A stretch of 64,000 nt of DNA from Ruania alba (GCF_900105765.1 NZ_FNTX01000002.1:1736001-1800000), one strand, 5' to 3'; positions 51,111 through 61,692 are shown, numbered from the stretch's first letter. The notes: generated from the sequence alone by a model not told the origin. Numbers and translations: made by a program.

Positions 51111-52712
51111 ATGTTCGACGTCGTGGTGGACGAAAAGAGCGGGCCGGACGGCTCGTGGGTCCCCACTGCGCTCGAACGCCGACTTGCAGGTGAGAGGGCT
51201 GCGCATCGACGTCGGCCGCTTCATGAACAACTCGCGAGCAGCCTGCCCGGCGGTGCGCTCCTCGACCGGCTGGATCTGCTCGACGCCGAGGAGGCGGATG
51301 ACGCGGCGTTGGTGGAGATGGTCGCCGCGGCCCGCCGGGTCGAGGCGCATGCTCACCAGGTTGCCCTCCGCGCTGCGGCCGCCCTGGCCGACCGTCCATC
51401 GATGCAACCCGGAGCGCTGGCCGAGCACACGCGCGGTCCTGTGGGAGTGGCTGGTGACGAGCTCGCGCTGCGGCTGCGCACCACGAAGAGCGAAGGCCAT
51501 CGGCTGGTCCGTCGGGGTCGAGCTGTGCAGACGGTCCTGACCCGTACCGGTTCGGCGCTTGCGCTTGGCCAGATCGATCAGACGCGCGCGGCCGCGATCA
51601 CGGACGGGGTGGAGGGCGTTCCCTGGCAGGTCGCGATGGCGGTCGAAGATGCGGTGATCGAGCGGGCTCCACGCCGTACCGCGGCCCAGGTGCGCGCCGA
51701 CGTGGCCAAGGCGCTGATCGCCGTCGACCCCGCTGAGGCGGAGGGGCGGGCGCGGGCGAGGCGGGCGGAGCGGCGCGTCTCCCGCCCGCGTGCCCTGCCT
51801 GACGGCGTCGCCTCCCTCCGCGTCGAAGGTCCGGCCACCGAGGTGCATGCCCTGGATGTCGCGCTCGAGTCCGCCGCGCGGGCCGCCAAGCATGAGGGGG
51901 ATGCTCGCACTCTTGAGCAGCTTCGGTTCGATGCGTTGACCGGGCTGGGGAGTCAGGCCCTGGCTACCGGGACATTCGGCGGGTGCGGGTGCGCTGGACC
52001 ATCCGCTGGTGCTGGTGCTGGTGCTGGTGCTGGTGCTGGTGCTGGTGCTGGTGGAGTAGTCGCTGACGGGACCAGCGCTCCTGCCACTGACGGCGGCCCG
52101 GCTCCCTCCGGCACGCCGCTGGGCGTGATCGGTGGGCGCCGGCCACATATCCAGGTGACGATCCCGTTCGACCAACTGCTCCCGGACCGGCACGAGGGCG
52201 AGATGTCTGGCGCCGCGATCGCGGGGAGCGACGTGCCCATCCTGGCTGGCTACGGGCCGATCGCGCCGACGACCGCGCGTGCGGTCGCCGCCGGCGGAAT
52301 CTGGCGGCGGCTCGTCACCGACCCGGTGACCGGAACGGTGCTCGACATCGGCAGGACCCGTTATCGGCCACCACCCGGGATGGCCGAACTTGTCCGGGCG
52401 AGAGACGGGACCTGCGTGCGGCCCGGGTGCTCGCACCAGGCCGACCATTGCCAGCTCGACCACACGATCCCGTTCGGTTCAGGTGGGCGGACGGGTGTGT
52501 CCAACCTCGGTCCGTTGTGCACTCGCGACCATCTCCTCAAGACCCACGGCGATTTCACTGTGACCCAGATCGAACCGGGGGTCTTCGAGTGGACCACGCC
52601 TGCCGGGTACCAGTATCGGCGCGAGCGCGACGGTGCCACCACGAACCTGGGTGCCGGCACGCCCGGTGCGCCGCGTCGCGACCCTGAGGACGGGCGCGAC
52701 CCGCCGTTCTGA
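51111..52712 (+). CDS. DUF222 / HNH endonuclease protein with Ala-Gly repeat linker
   Basis: A 533-aa member of the DUF222 plus HNH family, abundant and often multicopy in actinobacteria. The N-terminal helical DUF222 region spans about 1-290. It is followed by a run of Ala-Gly repeats (about 299-315) encoded by eight perfect GCTGGT units. The C-terminal HNH domain has CVRPGCSHQADHCQLDHTIP, then TGVSNLGPLCTRDHLLKTH. Function is unproven; some members move as mobile parts of genomes. Confidence 0.88.
   Translation: MFDVVVDEKSGPDGSWVPTALERRLAGERAAHRRRPLHEQLASSLPGGALLDRLDLLDAEEADDAALVEMVAAARRVEAHAHQVALRAAAALADRPSMQPGALAEHTRGPVGVAGDELALRLRTTKSEGHRLVRRGRAVQTVLTRTGSALALGQIDQTRAAAITDGVEGVPWQVAMAVEDAVIERAPRRTAAQVRADVAKALIAVDPAEAEGRARARRAERRVSRPRALPDGVASLRVEGPATEVHALDVALESAARAAKHEGDARTLEQLRFDALTGLGSQALATGTFGGCGCAGPSAGAGAGAGAGAGAGAGGVVADGTSAPATDGGPAPSGTPLGVIGGRRPHIQVTIPFDQLLPDRHEGEMSGAAIAGSDVPILAGYGPIAPTTARAVAAGGIWRRLVTDPVTGTVLDIGRTRYRPPPGMAELVRARDGTCVRPGCSHQADHCQLDHTIPFGSGGRTGVSNLGPLCTRDHLLKTHGDFTVTQIEPGVFEWTTPAGYQYRRERDGATTNLGAGTPGAPRRDPEDGRDPPF
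52005..52052 (+). repeat. (GCTGGT)8 microsatellite inside the HNH gene
   Basis: Eight perfect hexamers, 48 bases, coding for alternating Ala and Gly. Changes in copy number would stay in frame and alter only linker length between the two domains. Confidence 0.9.
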
Positions 52713-52784
52713 CCGCCCGGTCTGGTCGGGCGCGGGGTCGACCGGTGAGCGGCCGCGCCCGAGTGTGGCCGCGCTCACTGGTCT

Positions 52785-52801
52785 TTACTTAGCCAAAGTA
52801 A
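52785..52801. promoter_or_regulatory. MarR-type operator upstream of MarR-MFS pair
   Basis: TTACTT-N5-AAGTAA, in AT-rich DNA 20 bases before ATG 52821. A TATCAT box (52807-52812) eight bases before the ATG may be its -10. The placement fits autorepression. Confidence 0.6.
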
Positions 52802-52820
52802 CGAGTTATCATCGCTGGCG

Positions 52821-53264
52821 ATGGGAAATGAACGTGGCTGCGCCCCGCGGCCTCCCGGGGGTCTCGCCTCCCGGCTCCGGATGACGCTGTTGCGGACCTC
52901 TCGCAAGTTGCGCGCCGAGCAGGCCGGGCAGTTGTCCGAGACCCACCGGTCGGTGCTCGCGAGCGTGGTCACGAACGGTCCCTTCACTCCGAGTGAGCTG
53001 GCTGCGCGTGAGCACGTCCAACCGCCGTCGATGACCCGGACGATCCGGGGCCTCGAGGAGGCCGGACTGCTGGCCCGCACCACACATCCGACCGACCGCC
53101 GTCAGGTGCTCGTGACCGCGACGGAGGCCGGGAACGTCTACATCAAGGAGACACGACGCCGTCGGGACGAATGGCTGGCCCGCCGCCTGAAGTCCCTCAC
53201 CCCAGCAGAACGCCAGACCCTCTCTGACGCCGAAGAGATCCTGAGGAGGATCACCACCCAGTGA
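52821..53264 (+). CDS. MarR family transcriptional regulator
   Basis: A 147-aa regulator with the HTH FTPSELAAREHVQPPSMTRTIRGLEEAGLL and wing HPTDRRQVLVTATEAG. It overlaps the next gene, an MFS exporter, by 4 bases, a standard drug-resistance pair. A TTACTT/AAGTAA inverted repeat is in its promoter. Confidence 0.88.
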   Translation: MGNERGCAPRPPGGLASRLRMTLLRTSRKLRAEQAGQLSETHRSVLASVVTNGPFTPSELAAREHVQPPSMTRTIRGLEEAGLLARTTHPTDRRQVLVTATEAGNVYIKETRRRRDEWLARRLKSLTPAERQTLSDAEEILRRITTQ

Positions 53265-54592
53265 GCGCCATGTTCGCCTCGTTACGCCAGTTCAACTATC
53301 GCCTCTGGTTCGCAGGGGCACTGGTGGCGAACATCGGTACCTGGATGCAGCGCATCGGGCAGGACTGGCTGGTGCTCACCGAGCTCTCCGACGATTCCGG
53401 CATCGCCGTCGGGATCGTCACCGGATTGCAGTTCGTCCCTTCGGTGCTGCTCACCCCGTATGCCGGCGTGCTCGCGGACCGGCTGGACAAGCGCAAGTTG
53501 CTGATCGTCACCCAGGGAGCGATGGGCGCGCTCGCCGCGGCGCTCGGTCTGCTCGTGCTGCTCGGGCACGCCGAGCTGTGGCATGTGTACATCTTCGCGT
53601 TGTTGCTCGGTATCGCTAGCGCCTTCGACGTTCCGGCCCGGCAGACCTTCGTCTCCGAGCTGGTGCCCACCGGTGGGCTGCCGAACGCGGTCGCGCTGAA
53701 CAGCGCCTCGTTCAACGCCGCCCGGATGATCGGCCCTGCGGTCGCCGGTCTGCTGATCGCTGCCTTCGGCCCTGGCTGGGTCTTCCTGATCAACGCGGTC
53801 TCCTTCGCCGCCACCATCGCGGCCATGCTCGCTATGCGCACGCGCGATCTTCGGAAAGTGCCCCGAACCCCGCGGGCCAAGGGTCAGCTGCGCGCCGGGA
53901 TCGCCTACGTGCGCCACCGCAGCGACATCATCATGATCATGGCCGTGGTGTTCGTGGTGGGCGGTTTCGGCCTGAACTTCCAGCTCACCTCTGCCGTGAT
54001 GGCACGCGTGGAGTTCGGCAAGGACGCCGGCGAGTACGGCATCCTCGGCTCCATCCTCGCAGTGGGCTCGCTCGCCGGCGCCCTCATGGCTGCCCGCCGC
54101 AAGCGACCGCGGGTCCGCGTGGTGATCGTGGCGGCGCTCGGGTTCGCCGTCAGCGCCACCCTGCTTGCCCTGGCCCCGACCTACGAGCTGTTCGCATTGG
54201 CGTGCATCCCGGTCGGATTTACCTCCTTGACCATGCTGACCTCGGCCAACGCCGCCATCCAGATCAGCATCGACCCGGCCTTCCGCGGTCGCGTGATGAG
54301 CCTGTACGTGGTGGTGCTGTTCGCCGGGAACCCGATCGGCTCGCCGCTCGTGGGGTGGATCGCGGATGCCTGGGGCCCGCGCTGGTCCATCGGGATCGGC
54401 GCGATCGCGGCGCTGCTGGTGGCCGCCGCAGCCGCGATCTGGGCACGCAAGTACTGGCACATCGAGGTGCGCTACCGGATGCGTGAGCGCCCGCACCTGC
54501 TGCTCACCAATGCCGAGGAGCGCGCCGCCCTGGAGGCGGCCCGGGTCGAGATCGCCGGGCAGCAGAGCGTGGACCGCTCGCACGCCGCCTGA
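53261..54592 (+). CDS. MFS exporter (MFS_3/EntS-like)
   Basis: A 443-aa exporter. The start FASLRQFNYRLWFAGALVANIGTWMQRIGQDWLV is typical of the EntS/TetV-like MFS_3 group, followed by YAGVLADRLDKRKLLIV and FDVPARQTFVSELVP. About twelve helices, then a 30-residue charged tail. Control is probably by the coupled MarR protein. Confidence 0.88.
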   Translation: MSAMFASLRQFNYRLWFAGALVANIGTWMQRIGQDWLVLTELSDDSGIAVGIVTGLQFVPSVLLTPYAGVLADRLDKRKLLIVTQGAMGALAAALGLLVLLGHAELWHVYIFALLLGIASAFDVPARQTFVSELVPTGGLPNAVALNSASFNAARMIGPAVAGLLIAAFGPGWVFLINAVSFAATIAAMLAMRTRDLRKVPRTPRAKGQLRAGIAYVRHRSDIIMIMAVVFVVGGFGLNFQLTSAVMARVEFGKDAGEYGILGSILAVGSLAGALMAARRKRPRVRVVIVAALGFAVSATLLALAPTYELFALACIPVGFTSLTMLTSANAAIQISIDPAFRGRVMSLYVVVLFAGNPIGSPLVGWIADAWGPRWSIGIGAIAALLVAAAAAIWARKYWHIEVRYRMRERPHLLLTNAEERAALEAARVEIAGQQSVDRSHAA

Positions 54593-54689
54593 GGGCGCTA
54601 CGTGAGCCGGTGGCTCGCATCACCGCCTGTTGCCCACGAGGCGGACGGCTGGTCGACGCCGGCTCGTCGAGGAGTACGCTGGAGAGGAC

Positions 54690-54790
54690 ACAAGCCCCCG
54701 GGGAGCGCGTTGGCGCTGAGAGTGTGGTCGCATACCGCGGCCGCAGACCCGAGGAACCTGACCCGGTTCGCACCGGCGTAGGGAGTTGGG
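54690..54790 (+). promoter_or_regulatory. TPP (THI element) riboswitch
   Basis: The element has CCCGGGGAGC, then GCTGAGAG, then GAACCTGACCCGGTTCG and CACCGGCGTAGGGA, the conserved P1-P5 cores of the TPP aptamer in the right order. It lies 80 bases before ykoF. High thiamine pyrophosphate should switch the ykoFEDC operon off. No clear intrinsic terminator follows, so control may be at translation. Confidence 0.92.
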
Positions 54791-54869
54791 CAACAGATGC
54801 GAGTACCGCCGTGCGTGGGTACCCGTCCTGTCACGTCCCTCGGGGGTCCCGCCAACGAGGAGGACCCAC

Positions 54870-55523
54870 ATGTCCCACCCCAGCGCACGGGCAGCATCTG
54901 CCGGCCCCGCCACTGACGTAGGCACCCAGCCCGCCCCGGACGCCTACGGCACCGGCGCGCGCTTCTCCCTGCACCCGATGACCGACTCCTTCATCGACGT
55001 CATCCTCGGCGCCCTGGACGCCGCGGACACCGACGGGCTCACCCTCACCACCGACGATGTCTCCACCTTCGTGCGGGGGCCGGAGAACCGCCTGCTCAGT
55101 TACCTCACCGAGACCATCGCGCACGCCGGCCGCACCGGTGTGCACACCGTGGCCCACGTACTGCTCTCCCGCGGCTGCCCGGGCGAGGTGGCCTGCGAGG
55201 TGGCCGACGGCGCAGCGTACGCCCCCGAGGTGCCGCACCCAACCGCCGCCACCGGTCTGCAGGCCAGTGCCCACTGGGCCCTGTACCCCCTGGAGGACGG
55301 CGCCAATGCCGATCACATGGCAGGCATCTACGCCGCCATCGAGAACGCGAAGCAGCTCGGCGTCTACTCCGGCTCCGAGCACTACGTGACCCGGCTCGAC
55401 GGTGACCTCGCTGACGTGCTGGCGGCCGTCGTCGCCGGTTGGCTGCTGGTAGGTGCCGATGTGCGGCACGTGGCCACTCACGTGACCGTGTCACTGAACT
55501 CCCCGACAGGAGGCCCGCGATGA
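54870..55523 (+). CDS. ykoF: YkoF-family thiamine/HMP-binding protein
   Basis: A 217-aa cytoplasmic protein with two repeated ACT-like halves: ARFSLHPMTDSFIDVILGAL...VHTVAHVLLSRG, and SAHWALYPLEDGANADHMAGIYAAIE...HVATHVTVSLN. YkoF of Bacillus binds thiamine and goes with the YkoEDC transporter, as here. AACGAGGAGGA precedes ATG 54870. It overlaps ykoE by 4 bases and is under the TPP riboswitch. Confidence 0.88.
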   Translation: MSHPSARAASAGPATDVGTQPAPDAYGTGARFSLHPMTDSFIDVILGALDAADTDGLTLTTDDVSTFVRGPENRLLSYLTETIAHAGRTGVHTVAHVLLSRGCPGEVACEVADGAAYAPEVPHPTAATGLQASAHWALYPLEDGANADHMAGIYAAIENAKQLGVYSGSEHYVTRLDGDLADVLAAVVAGWLLVGADVRHVATHVTVSLNSPTGGPR

Positions 55524-56239
55524 GCGCCGCTACTCCCACCCCCCGACGGCGGCCGGTCACCCTGCACGATCTGGTGCTGCTGGCCGTGCTGGCCGTGGTC
55601 TTCGGGTTCCTCTACTGGGCCCTGGTGCAGGTGTGGGGCTGGTTGCAGGTCGCCATGGGGCCGATGGGCGATCTCGCCCAGAACGTGCTCATCGGCGGCT
55701 GGATGGTGGTGGCCCCGCTCGCCCTGTACATCGTGCGCAAGCCTGGCGTCGGGATCGTGGTGGAGATCATCGCCTCGATCGTGGAAGTCGTCTTCCTCGC
55801 CTCCCCGGTGGGTCCCACGCTGATCCTGGTCGCCCTGATCCAAGGGGTCGGCGCCGAAGCAGCCTTCGCGGCCACCCGGTACCGCCGGTACGGCTGGTGG
55901 GTCTTCGTGGTCTCCGGCATCACCGCCGCCCTCGCGAACCTCGTGCTGGGCATGGTGCGGTTCGGCTGGGCCGGCCAGGATCTGTTCGCCCTGCGGGTCG
56001 GCTTCCAGTTCGCCTCCGGAATCCTGCTGTGCGGACTGCTCGCGAAGGTGATCGGGGACGCGTTGCTGCGCACCGGAGTGCTCGACAACTACGCCATCGG
56101 CCGCGCGGCCCGCGAGGCCGAACGAGCGACCGGACGTGCGACCGAGCCGGCACCGACCGCGGCACCGGAGCAGTCCACCCAGCCGGAAGTGTCGGCCCGG
56201 ACCCGGCCGGACGAGTCGTCGGGAGCGGACAATCCCTGA
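55520..56239 (+). CDS. ykoE: Thiamine/HMP ECF-transporter S component YkoE
   Basis: A 239-aa membrane protein with about six helices (LHDLVLLAVLAVVFGFLYW, VGPTLILVALIQGVGAEAAFA, GITAALANLVLGMV and others) and a hydrophilic Pro/Glu-rich tail. It is the substrate-binding subunit of the YkoEDC importer. The start overlaps ykoF; the downstream ATPase begins within a few bases. Confidence 0.87.
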   Translation: MSAATPTPRRRPVTLHDLVLLAVLAVVFGFLYWALVQVWGWLQVAMGPMGDLAQNVLIGGWMVVAPLALYIVRKPGVGIVVEIIASIVEVVFLASPVGPTLILVALIQGVGAEAAFAATRYRRYGWWVFVVSGITAALANLVLGMVRFGWAGQDLFALRVGFQFASGILLCGLLAKVIGDALLRTGVLDNYAIGRAAREAERATGRATEPAPTAAPEQSTQPEVSARTRPDESSGADNP

Positions 56240-56243
56240 CACG

Positions 56244-57913
56244 GTGCTCCACCTGCGGGACGTGGGGGTGCACTACCCCGCGCCGACGCCCCGGTGCTGC
56301 GCCAGGTGGACCTGGACCTGGCTGCGGGGGAGCGCATGCTCCTGCTCGGCCGGTCCGGGTCCGGCAAGAGCTCGCTGCTGCGTGCCCTCGCCGGGGTGGT
56401 TCCGGGCACCATCGAGGCGGATGTGACCGGCACCTGGCAGGTGTGCGGCCAGGACCCCCGCCTCACCCCCGTGCCCGAGCTGGCCAGGCACGTGGCCACC
56501 CTCACCCAGGATCCGGCCGATCAGCTGTGCCTGCCCACCGTGGTGGACGAGGTGGCCTTCGCCCTGGAGAACCGCGCCGTGCCACCCGAGCAGATCGGGC
56601 CCCGGGTGACGGCGGCGCTCGCCGCGGTGGGCGCCGGGCACCTGGCCGGGCGCCGCACCAGTGAGCTCTCCGGGGGTGAGGGGCAGCGGGTGGCGCTCGC
56701 GGCCGCCCTGGTCGCGCGCCCGGAGCTGATCCTGCTGGACGAACCCACCGCACTGCTGGACCCGGCCGCGGCCCGAGAGGTCGGGGCACTGCTGGCCGGG
56801 CTGCCCGGAGCGAGCCTGATGATCGAGCACCGCCTCGACGAGCTCGGCACGCTCCCCGCACGCAGCGTGCTGCTGGCCTCGGACGGCACCGTGGCCGCGG
56901 CCGGCCCTACCGACGAGCTGCTCGCTGCCGAGGACGCGGCCGGGACCGGCACCTGGGTGCCCGCCGGCGTGGAGGTGGCGCGGGCCGTGCGCCGGCTCAC
57001 CAGGCAGCCTGGGCGAGCGGGCAGTGGCACGCATGCTCCGCCGTCGGGACCTGCCGCGCTCGCCGATGGGTTGCGCGCCCTGGATGCCGCGGTGGGGCCA
57101 GCAGCGCCGGCCCGGCCGGACCCCGGGGACGTGCTGCTGCACACCGAGAACCTCGCGGTCCGCAGGGGAGACCGCGACGTGGTGCGGGGCGTGGACCTGC
57201 AGGTGCGCGCCGGCACCATCACTGCCGTGCTGGGGGCGAACGGATCCGGCAAGAGCACCCTGCTGCTCGGTCTGGCCGGGCTGCTGCCCGCCGAGAACGT
57301 GCGGGGCACAGCGCGGGTGGGCATGGTGTTCCAGAACCCCGAGCACCAGTTCCTCGCGCGTTCGGCCCGGGCGGAGATTGAGCTGGGCCTGGCAGGTCAG
57401 CACGACGGCGGAGCCCCCGATCCCGTGGAGGTGCTGGCTGCGTACGGGCTCACCGAGGTGGCCGACCGGGACCCGTTCCGGCTCTCCGGCGGGCAGCAGC
57501 GTCGGCTCTCTCTCGCCGCGATGACGGCGATGGGTGATGACGTGCTGCTCGCCGACGAACCCACCTTCGGGCAGGACCGGCGCACCACCCTGGCGGTGGC
57601 CACCCAGCTGCGCCGGATCGCCGAGGGTGGGGGAGCGGTGGTGCTGGTCAGCCACGACCTCCGGCTGGTGGCCTCCCTCGCCGATCAGATACTGCTTCTC
57701 GCCGACGGAGCTCCGGTGGCTGCCGGCCCGACCGCGGAGGTACTCACCCCGCAGGTGCTGGGCCGCGCCGGGTTGCGACTGCCGCCGCTGTTGGAGGCGT
57801 GGATCGTCGGCGCGCACGGCGACCCGGGGCGACTGCCGGCCCTGCTGCACGGGCTGGACCAGCTGGCACTCGAGGACGCTGAGCAGCGTCCCGACCGGGT
57901 GGGGGTGGTCTGA
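56244..57913 (+). CDS. ykoD: YkoD: duplicated ECF-type ABC ATPase, apparent frameshift near the start
   Basis: Two ATPase domains in one chain. Domain 1 has GRSGSGKSS, LSGGEGQRVALA and LILLDEP; domain 2 has GANGSGKST, LSGGQQRRLSLA and LLADEPTF. Expected N-terminal residues (LHLRDVGVHYP, with the A-loop Tyr) are present from GTG 56244 but in another frame; the main frame reads from about 56282 (ADAPVLRQVDLDL) and has no start codon until GTG 56294. A single missing base near 56279-56282 would explain this. If the true start is 56294, the protein (539 aa) lacks its first strand and A-loop. Confidence 0.8.
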
Positions 57914-58758
57914 TGAACGCCCCTGCATTCGGACGACCGCTCCCGGTGGACTCGTTGCTGCACCGGCGCGACCCCACGATCAAGCTGGCCGTGGTGCTCG
58001 TGGTGTGCCTGGCGATCACGGCGGTGGTGGACCCGATCACCCCCACGGCGCTGTACCTGCTCACCTGGCCGGCCGCCCTGCTCGCCGGCCGGATCCCCGT
58101 CGTCACCCTGCTGCGCGCCCACATCCCGTTCGTCGCCTTCGCGTTCAGCCTGCTGCTGGTGAACGCCACCACCCGTGACGGCGCACCGATTGCCCGGGTG
58201 CTGGCCCTCGACATCACCTCCGAGGGGCTCACCATCGGCGCCGGCCTGGCGATGCGCACCCTGCTGATCGGCATCGTCTCGGTGACCTTCGTGCTCACCA
58301 CCGACGGTGCCCGGCTGATGACCAGCCTGCACCAGCACGTCCGGCTCAGCGGCCGGTTCGCCTACGCCGTGCTCGCCGGATACCGCCTGCTCGAGCAACT
58401 GCCGGAGACGTGGCAGACCATCCGCGCTGCCCAGGCCGTGCGCGACCCACGCCGTCGGGAGCGGACCGGGCGAGACCACCGCGGGCGGACAGTGGGCCCG
58501 TCCACGCGGCCCCGCGCACTCGCGCACGCCGCGTTCACCCTCCTGGTGACCTCTCTACGCCGAGGCGAGCGGATGTCCATCGCCCTGGAGACCCGCGGCC
58601 TGGGGGCAGGACGGCGAACCATCGCTGCGCCGTCGGACCTGCGCCCCGCCGATGCGGTGCTCGCCGTGGTGGCACTCGGAGCACTCGCCCTGGTGCTCGG
58701 GGTCTCCGCCCATCTCGGCGTGTTGCGCGGTCTGGGCGAGCTGGGCGTCTTCGGTTAG
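57913..58758 (+). CDS. ykoC: ECF transporter T component YkoC
   Basis: A 281-aa EcfT-type membrane protein. It has about five membrane helices and the two coupling motifs AAQAVRDPRRRE and ALETRGLGAGRRT (the Ala-Arg-Gly type helices that link S and ATPase subunits). It overlaps the ATPase gene stop and converges with the SDR gene, overlapping its end by 4 bases. Confidence 0.88.
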   Translation: MNAPAFGRPLPVDSLLHRRDPTIKLAVVLVVCLAITAVVDPITPTALYLLTWPAALLAGRIPVVTLLRAHIPFVAFAFSLLLVNATTRDGAPIARVLALDITSEGLTIGAGLAMRTLLIGIVSVTFVLTTDGARLMTSLHQHVRLSGRFAYAVLAGYRLLEQLPETWQTIRAAQAVRDPRRRERTGRDHRGRTVGPSTRPRALAHAAFTLLVTSLRRGERMSIALETRGLGAGRRTIAAPSDLRPADAVLAVVALGALALVLGVSAHLGVLRGLGELGVFG

Positions 58759-59570
58759 CCCGTCGGCTCCGGCCAGCCGAGTTGCATCATGTGCGTGAGC
58801 GGGCCGGTCAGCAGACCTCCGTCCACGGGGAGCGTCACCCCGGTGATCCAGGCGGCGTCGTCGGAGGCGAGAAAGGCCACGGCGGCGGCCACCTCCTCCG
58901 GCAGGCCCACCCGTCCCATCGGGTACACGGCTGGGATGCGCTCGAGCATCTCACGCTGCTCGGGACCGTTCTCGGTCCAGTTCCGGGTGCGGATCGTGCC
59001 CGGCGCCACCACGTTCGCCCGGACCCACCCGGCGGAGGCACCCGCCGTGCCCCGGGCACGGGGCCCGTGCGAGACGGCGATGTTCCCGATCGCGTTGATC
59101 AGCCCGGCCTTGGCGGCCGAGTAGGGGATGTTCCCGACGGCGGCCATCCCGTTCACCGACGACGTCGCCACGATCCTGCCGCCCCCGGGCGCCGCCAGCA
59201 GGGCGGGCAGGGCCTCCTGGATGCACCGCACCGCCCCGTGCAGGGTGGGCTCCACCTGTGCCGCCCACCCCTCGTCGTCGATGGTCTCCAGGGAGTCGGC
59301 CGCCGCTACGCCCACGTTCGGTACCAGGATGTCCAGGCGGCCGAACCGGTCCGTCGCGGTCCCGACGGCGGCCCGCACCTGCTCCTGGTCCGTCACGTCG
59401 CACACGACCGCGACGCCACCCACCTCGGTGGCCGTCCGCTCGGCTGCGTCGGCCTCGAGATCGGCCACCACCACCTGGCAGCCCTCCTCGGCGAGCCGTG
59501 CACAGATCGCGCGACCGATGCCGTGGGCCCCGCCGGCTACCAGGGCCACCCGATCATTCAGTCCGCGCAT
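58755..59570 (-). CDS. SDR-family oxidoreductase
   Basis: A 271-aa classical SDR: LVAGGAHGIGRAI, LDILVPNVGVAAA (NNAG-like), VATSSVNGMAAVGNIPYSAAKAG with Ser and YxxxK, and ITGVTLPVDGG. Substrate unknown. ATG 59570 follows TGTGAGG; GTG 59573 is possible. It is 7 bases after serC on the same strand. Confidence 0.87.
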   Translation of the reverse strand: MRGLNDRVALVAGGAHGIGRAICARLAEEGCQVVVADLEADAAERTATEVGGVAVVCDVTDQEQVRAAVGTATDRFGRLDILVPNVGVAAADSLETIDDEGWAAQVEPTLHGAVRCIQEALPALLAAPGGGRIVATSSVNGMAAVGNIPYSAAKAGLINAIGNIAVSHGPRARGTAGASAGWVRANVVAPGTIRTRNWTENGPEQREMLERIPAVYPMGRVGLPEEVAAAVAFLASDDAAWITGVTLPVDGGLLTGPLTHMMQLGWPEPTG

Positions 59571-59577
59571 CACGGCC

Positions 59578-60705
<1,128 letters not shown>

Positions 60706-61692
60706 TCAGCCCAGTTCGTCGTGAACCTGCAGGATGTGGGCGCTCCATCCGGCGACCTTGCTGCACGCGATCATCGCGGTGAACATCGGCGGGGGGACCT
60801 CGGCGAGATCGAGCAGCACACCGGCCCAGAACATCGCATGGCTGCCGAAGGCGGCGGCGGGGCGTGTCCCGCGCTCGCTGAGGGCGGTGTACCCGGCCCG
60901 GGCGACGGCGTCGGCCACCTCCAGCCGGGGGGCACCGAGCTCGATCGCCACCCCGCGCAACGCCTCGACCCGTGGATCGGTGCCGTCGTAGCCGTCCTGA
61001 TGAAACCCGAACAGCGCTCCTGCCTCCAGGGCGCGGGCCACCACCGCCTCGGGGTCGCCAGAGCGCTCAGCCTCCCGGATCAGTCCGAGCGCCCGGACGG
61101 CGGCCCCTCCGCCGCGTGGACTGCTCACGGCGGCCACGGCGCCGGAGAGACACGCCGCCGCGTCCGCGCCGGTGGCCGCGATCTGCCGGGCCACCTGGGT
61201 GGAGGAGGTGAGTCCGTGGTCGGCCAGCGCCACCCAGCAGGCGTCGATCGCGCGGGCGTGCGCCTCGTCCACCTCGCCGCGCCAACGCATCACGAACCGA
61301 CGAGCCGTGCCGCCGACGGTGTTCACCTGCCGCTGCCCGATCGCCGGCAGGTCCTCACCGCGGGCCGACTGGGCGAGGAAGGAGAGCGCCATCACCGAGG
61401 CGCGCGCCAGATCGTCGCGCAGCGCCGATGCACTGATCTCACCGATCGGGCGGAAGCCCCACACAGGCGCCAGCTGGGCCAGCGCACTCTGCATGTCCAC
61501 CCGGTGGTCGCCGGTGCGCACGGTCAGCGGGAACGGCTCAGCAGGCGGCAGCGCGTGACCCGGGGCGCCGTCCACGAGCAGTCCCCAAACGTCCTCGAAC
61601 CCGGACTGGGACACCAGGTCGCGCACGTCCCGACCGCGGTAGAACAGGCCCCGCTCTGGGTCCATCGAAGAGATCGGGCACGTGGTGCTCAT
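60706..61692 (-). CDS. Citrate-synthase-like protein missing catalytic residues
   Basis: A 328-aa paralogue of actinobacterial citrate synthase 2 (CitA-like). RGLFYRGRDVRDLVSQ, DVWGLLVDG, LPPAEPFPL, RASVMALSFLAQSARG and VAGWSAHIL match that family. Three catalytic sites have changed: PLHGGA is PRGGGA (192-197), GFGHRVY is GFHQDGY (229-235), and the NVE/NVD acidic site is FGSHAMFW (282-289). The end is also short by about 35 residues. It is probably a pseudoenzyme. Its place beside serC matches actinobacterial synteny for the active gene. Confidence 0.82.
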   Translation of the reverse strand: MSTTCPISSMDPERGLFYRGRDVRDLVSQSGFEDVWGLLVDGAPGHALPPAEPFPLTVRTGDHRVDMQSALAQLAPVWGFRPIGEISASALRDDLARASVMALSFLAQSARGEDLPAIGQRQVNTVGGTARRFVMRWRGEVDEAHARAIDACWVALADHGLTSSTQVARQIAATGADAAACLSGAVAAVSSPRGGGAAVRALGLIREAERSGDPEAVVARALEAGALFGFHQDGYDGTDPRVEALRGVAIELGAPRLEVADAVARAGYTALSERGTRPAAAFGSHAMFWAGVLLDLAEVPPPMFTAMIACSKVAGWSAHILQVHDELG

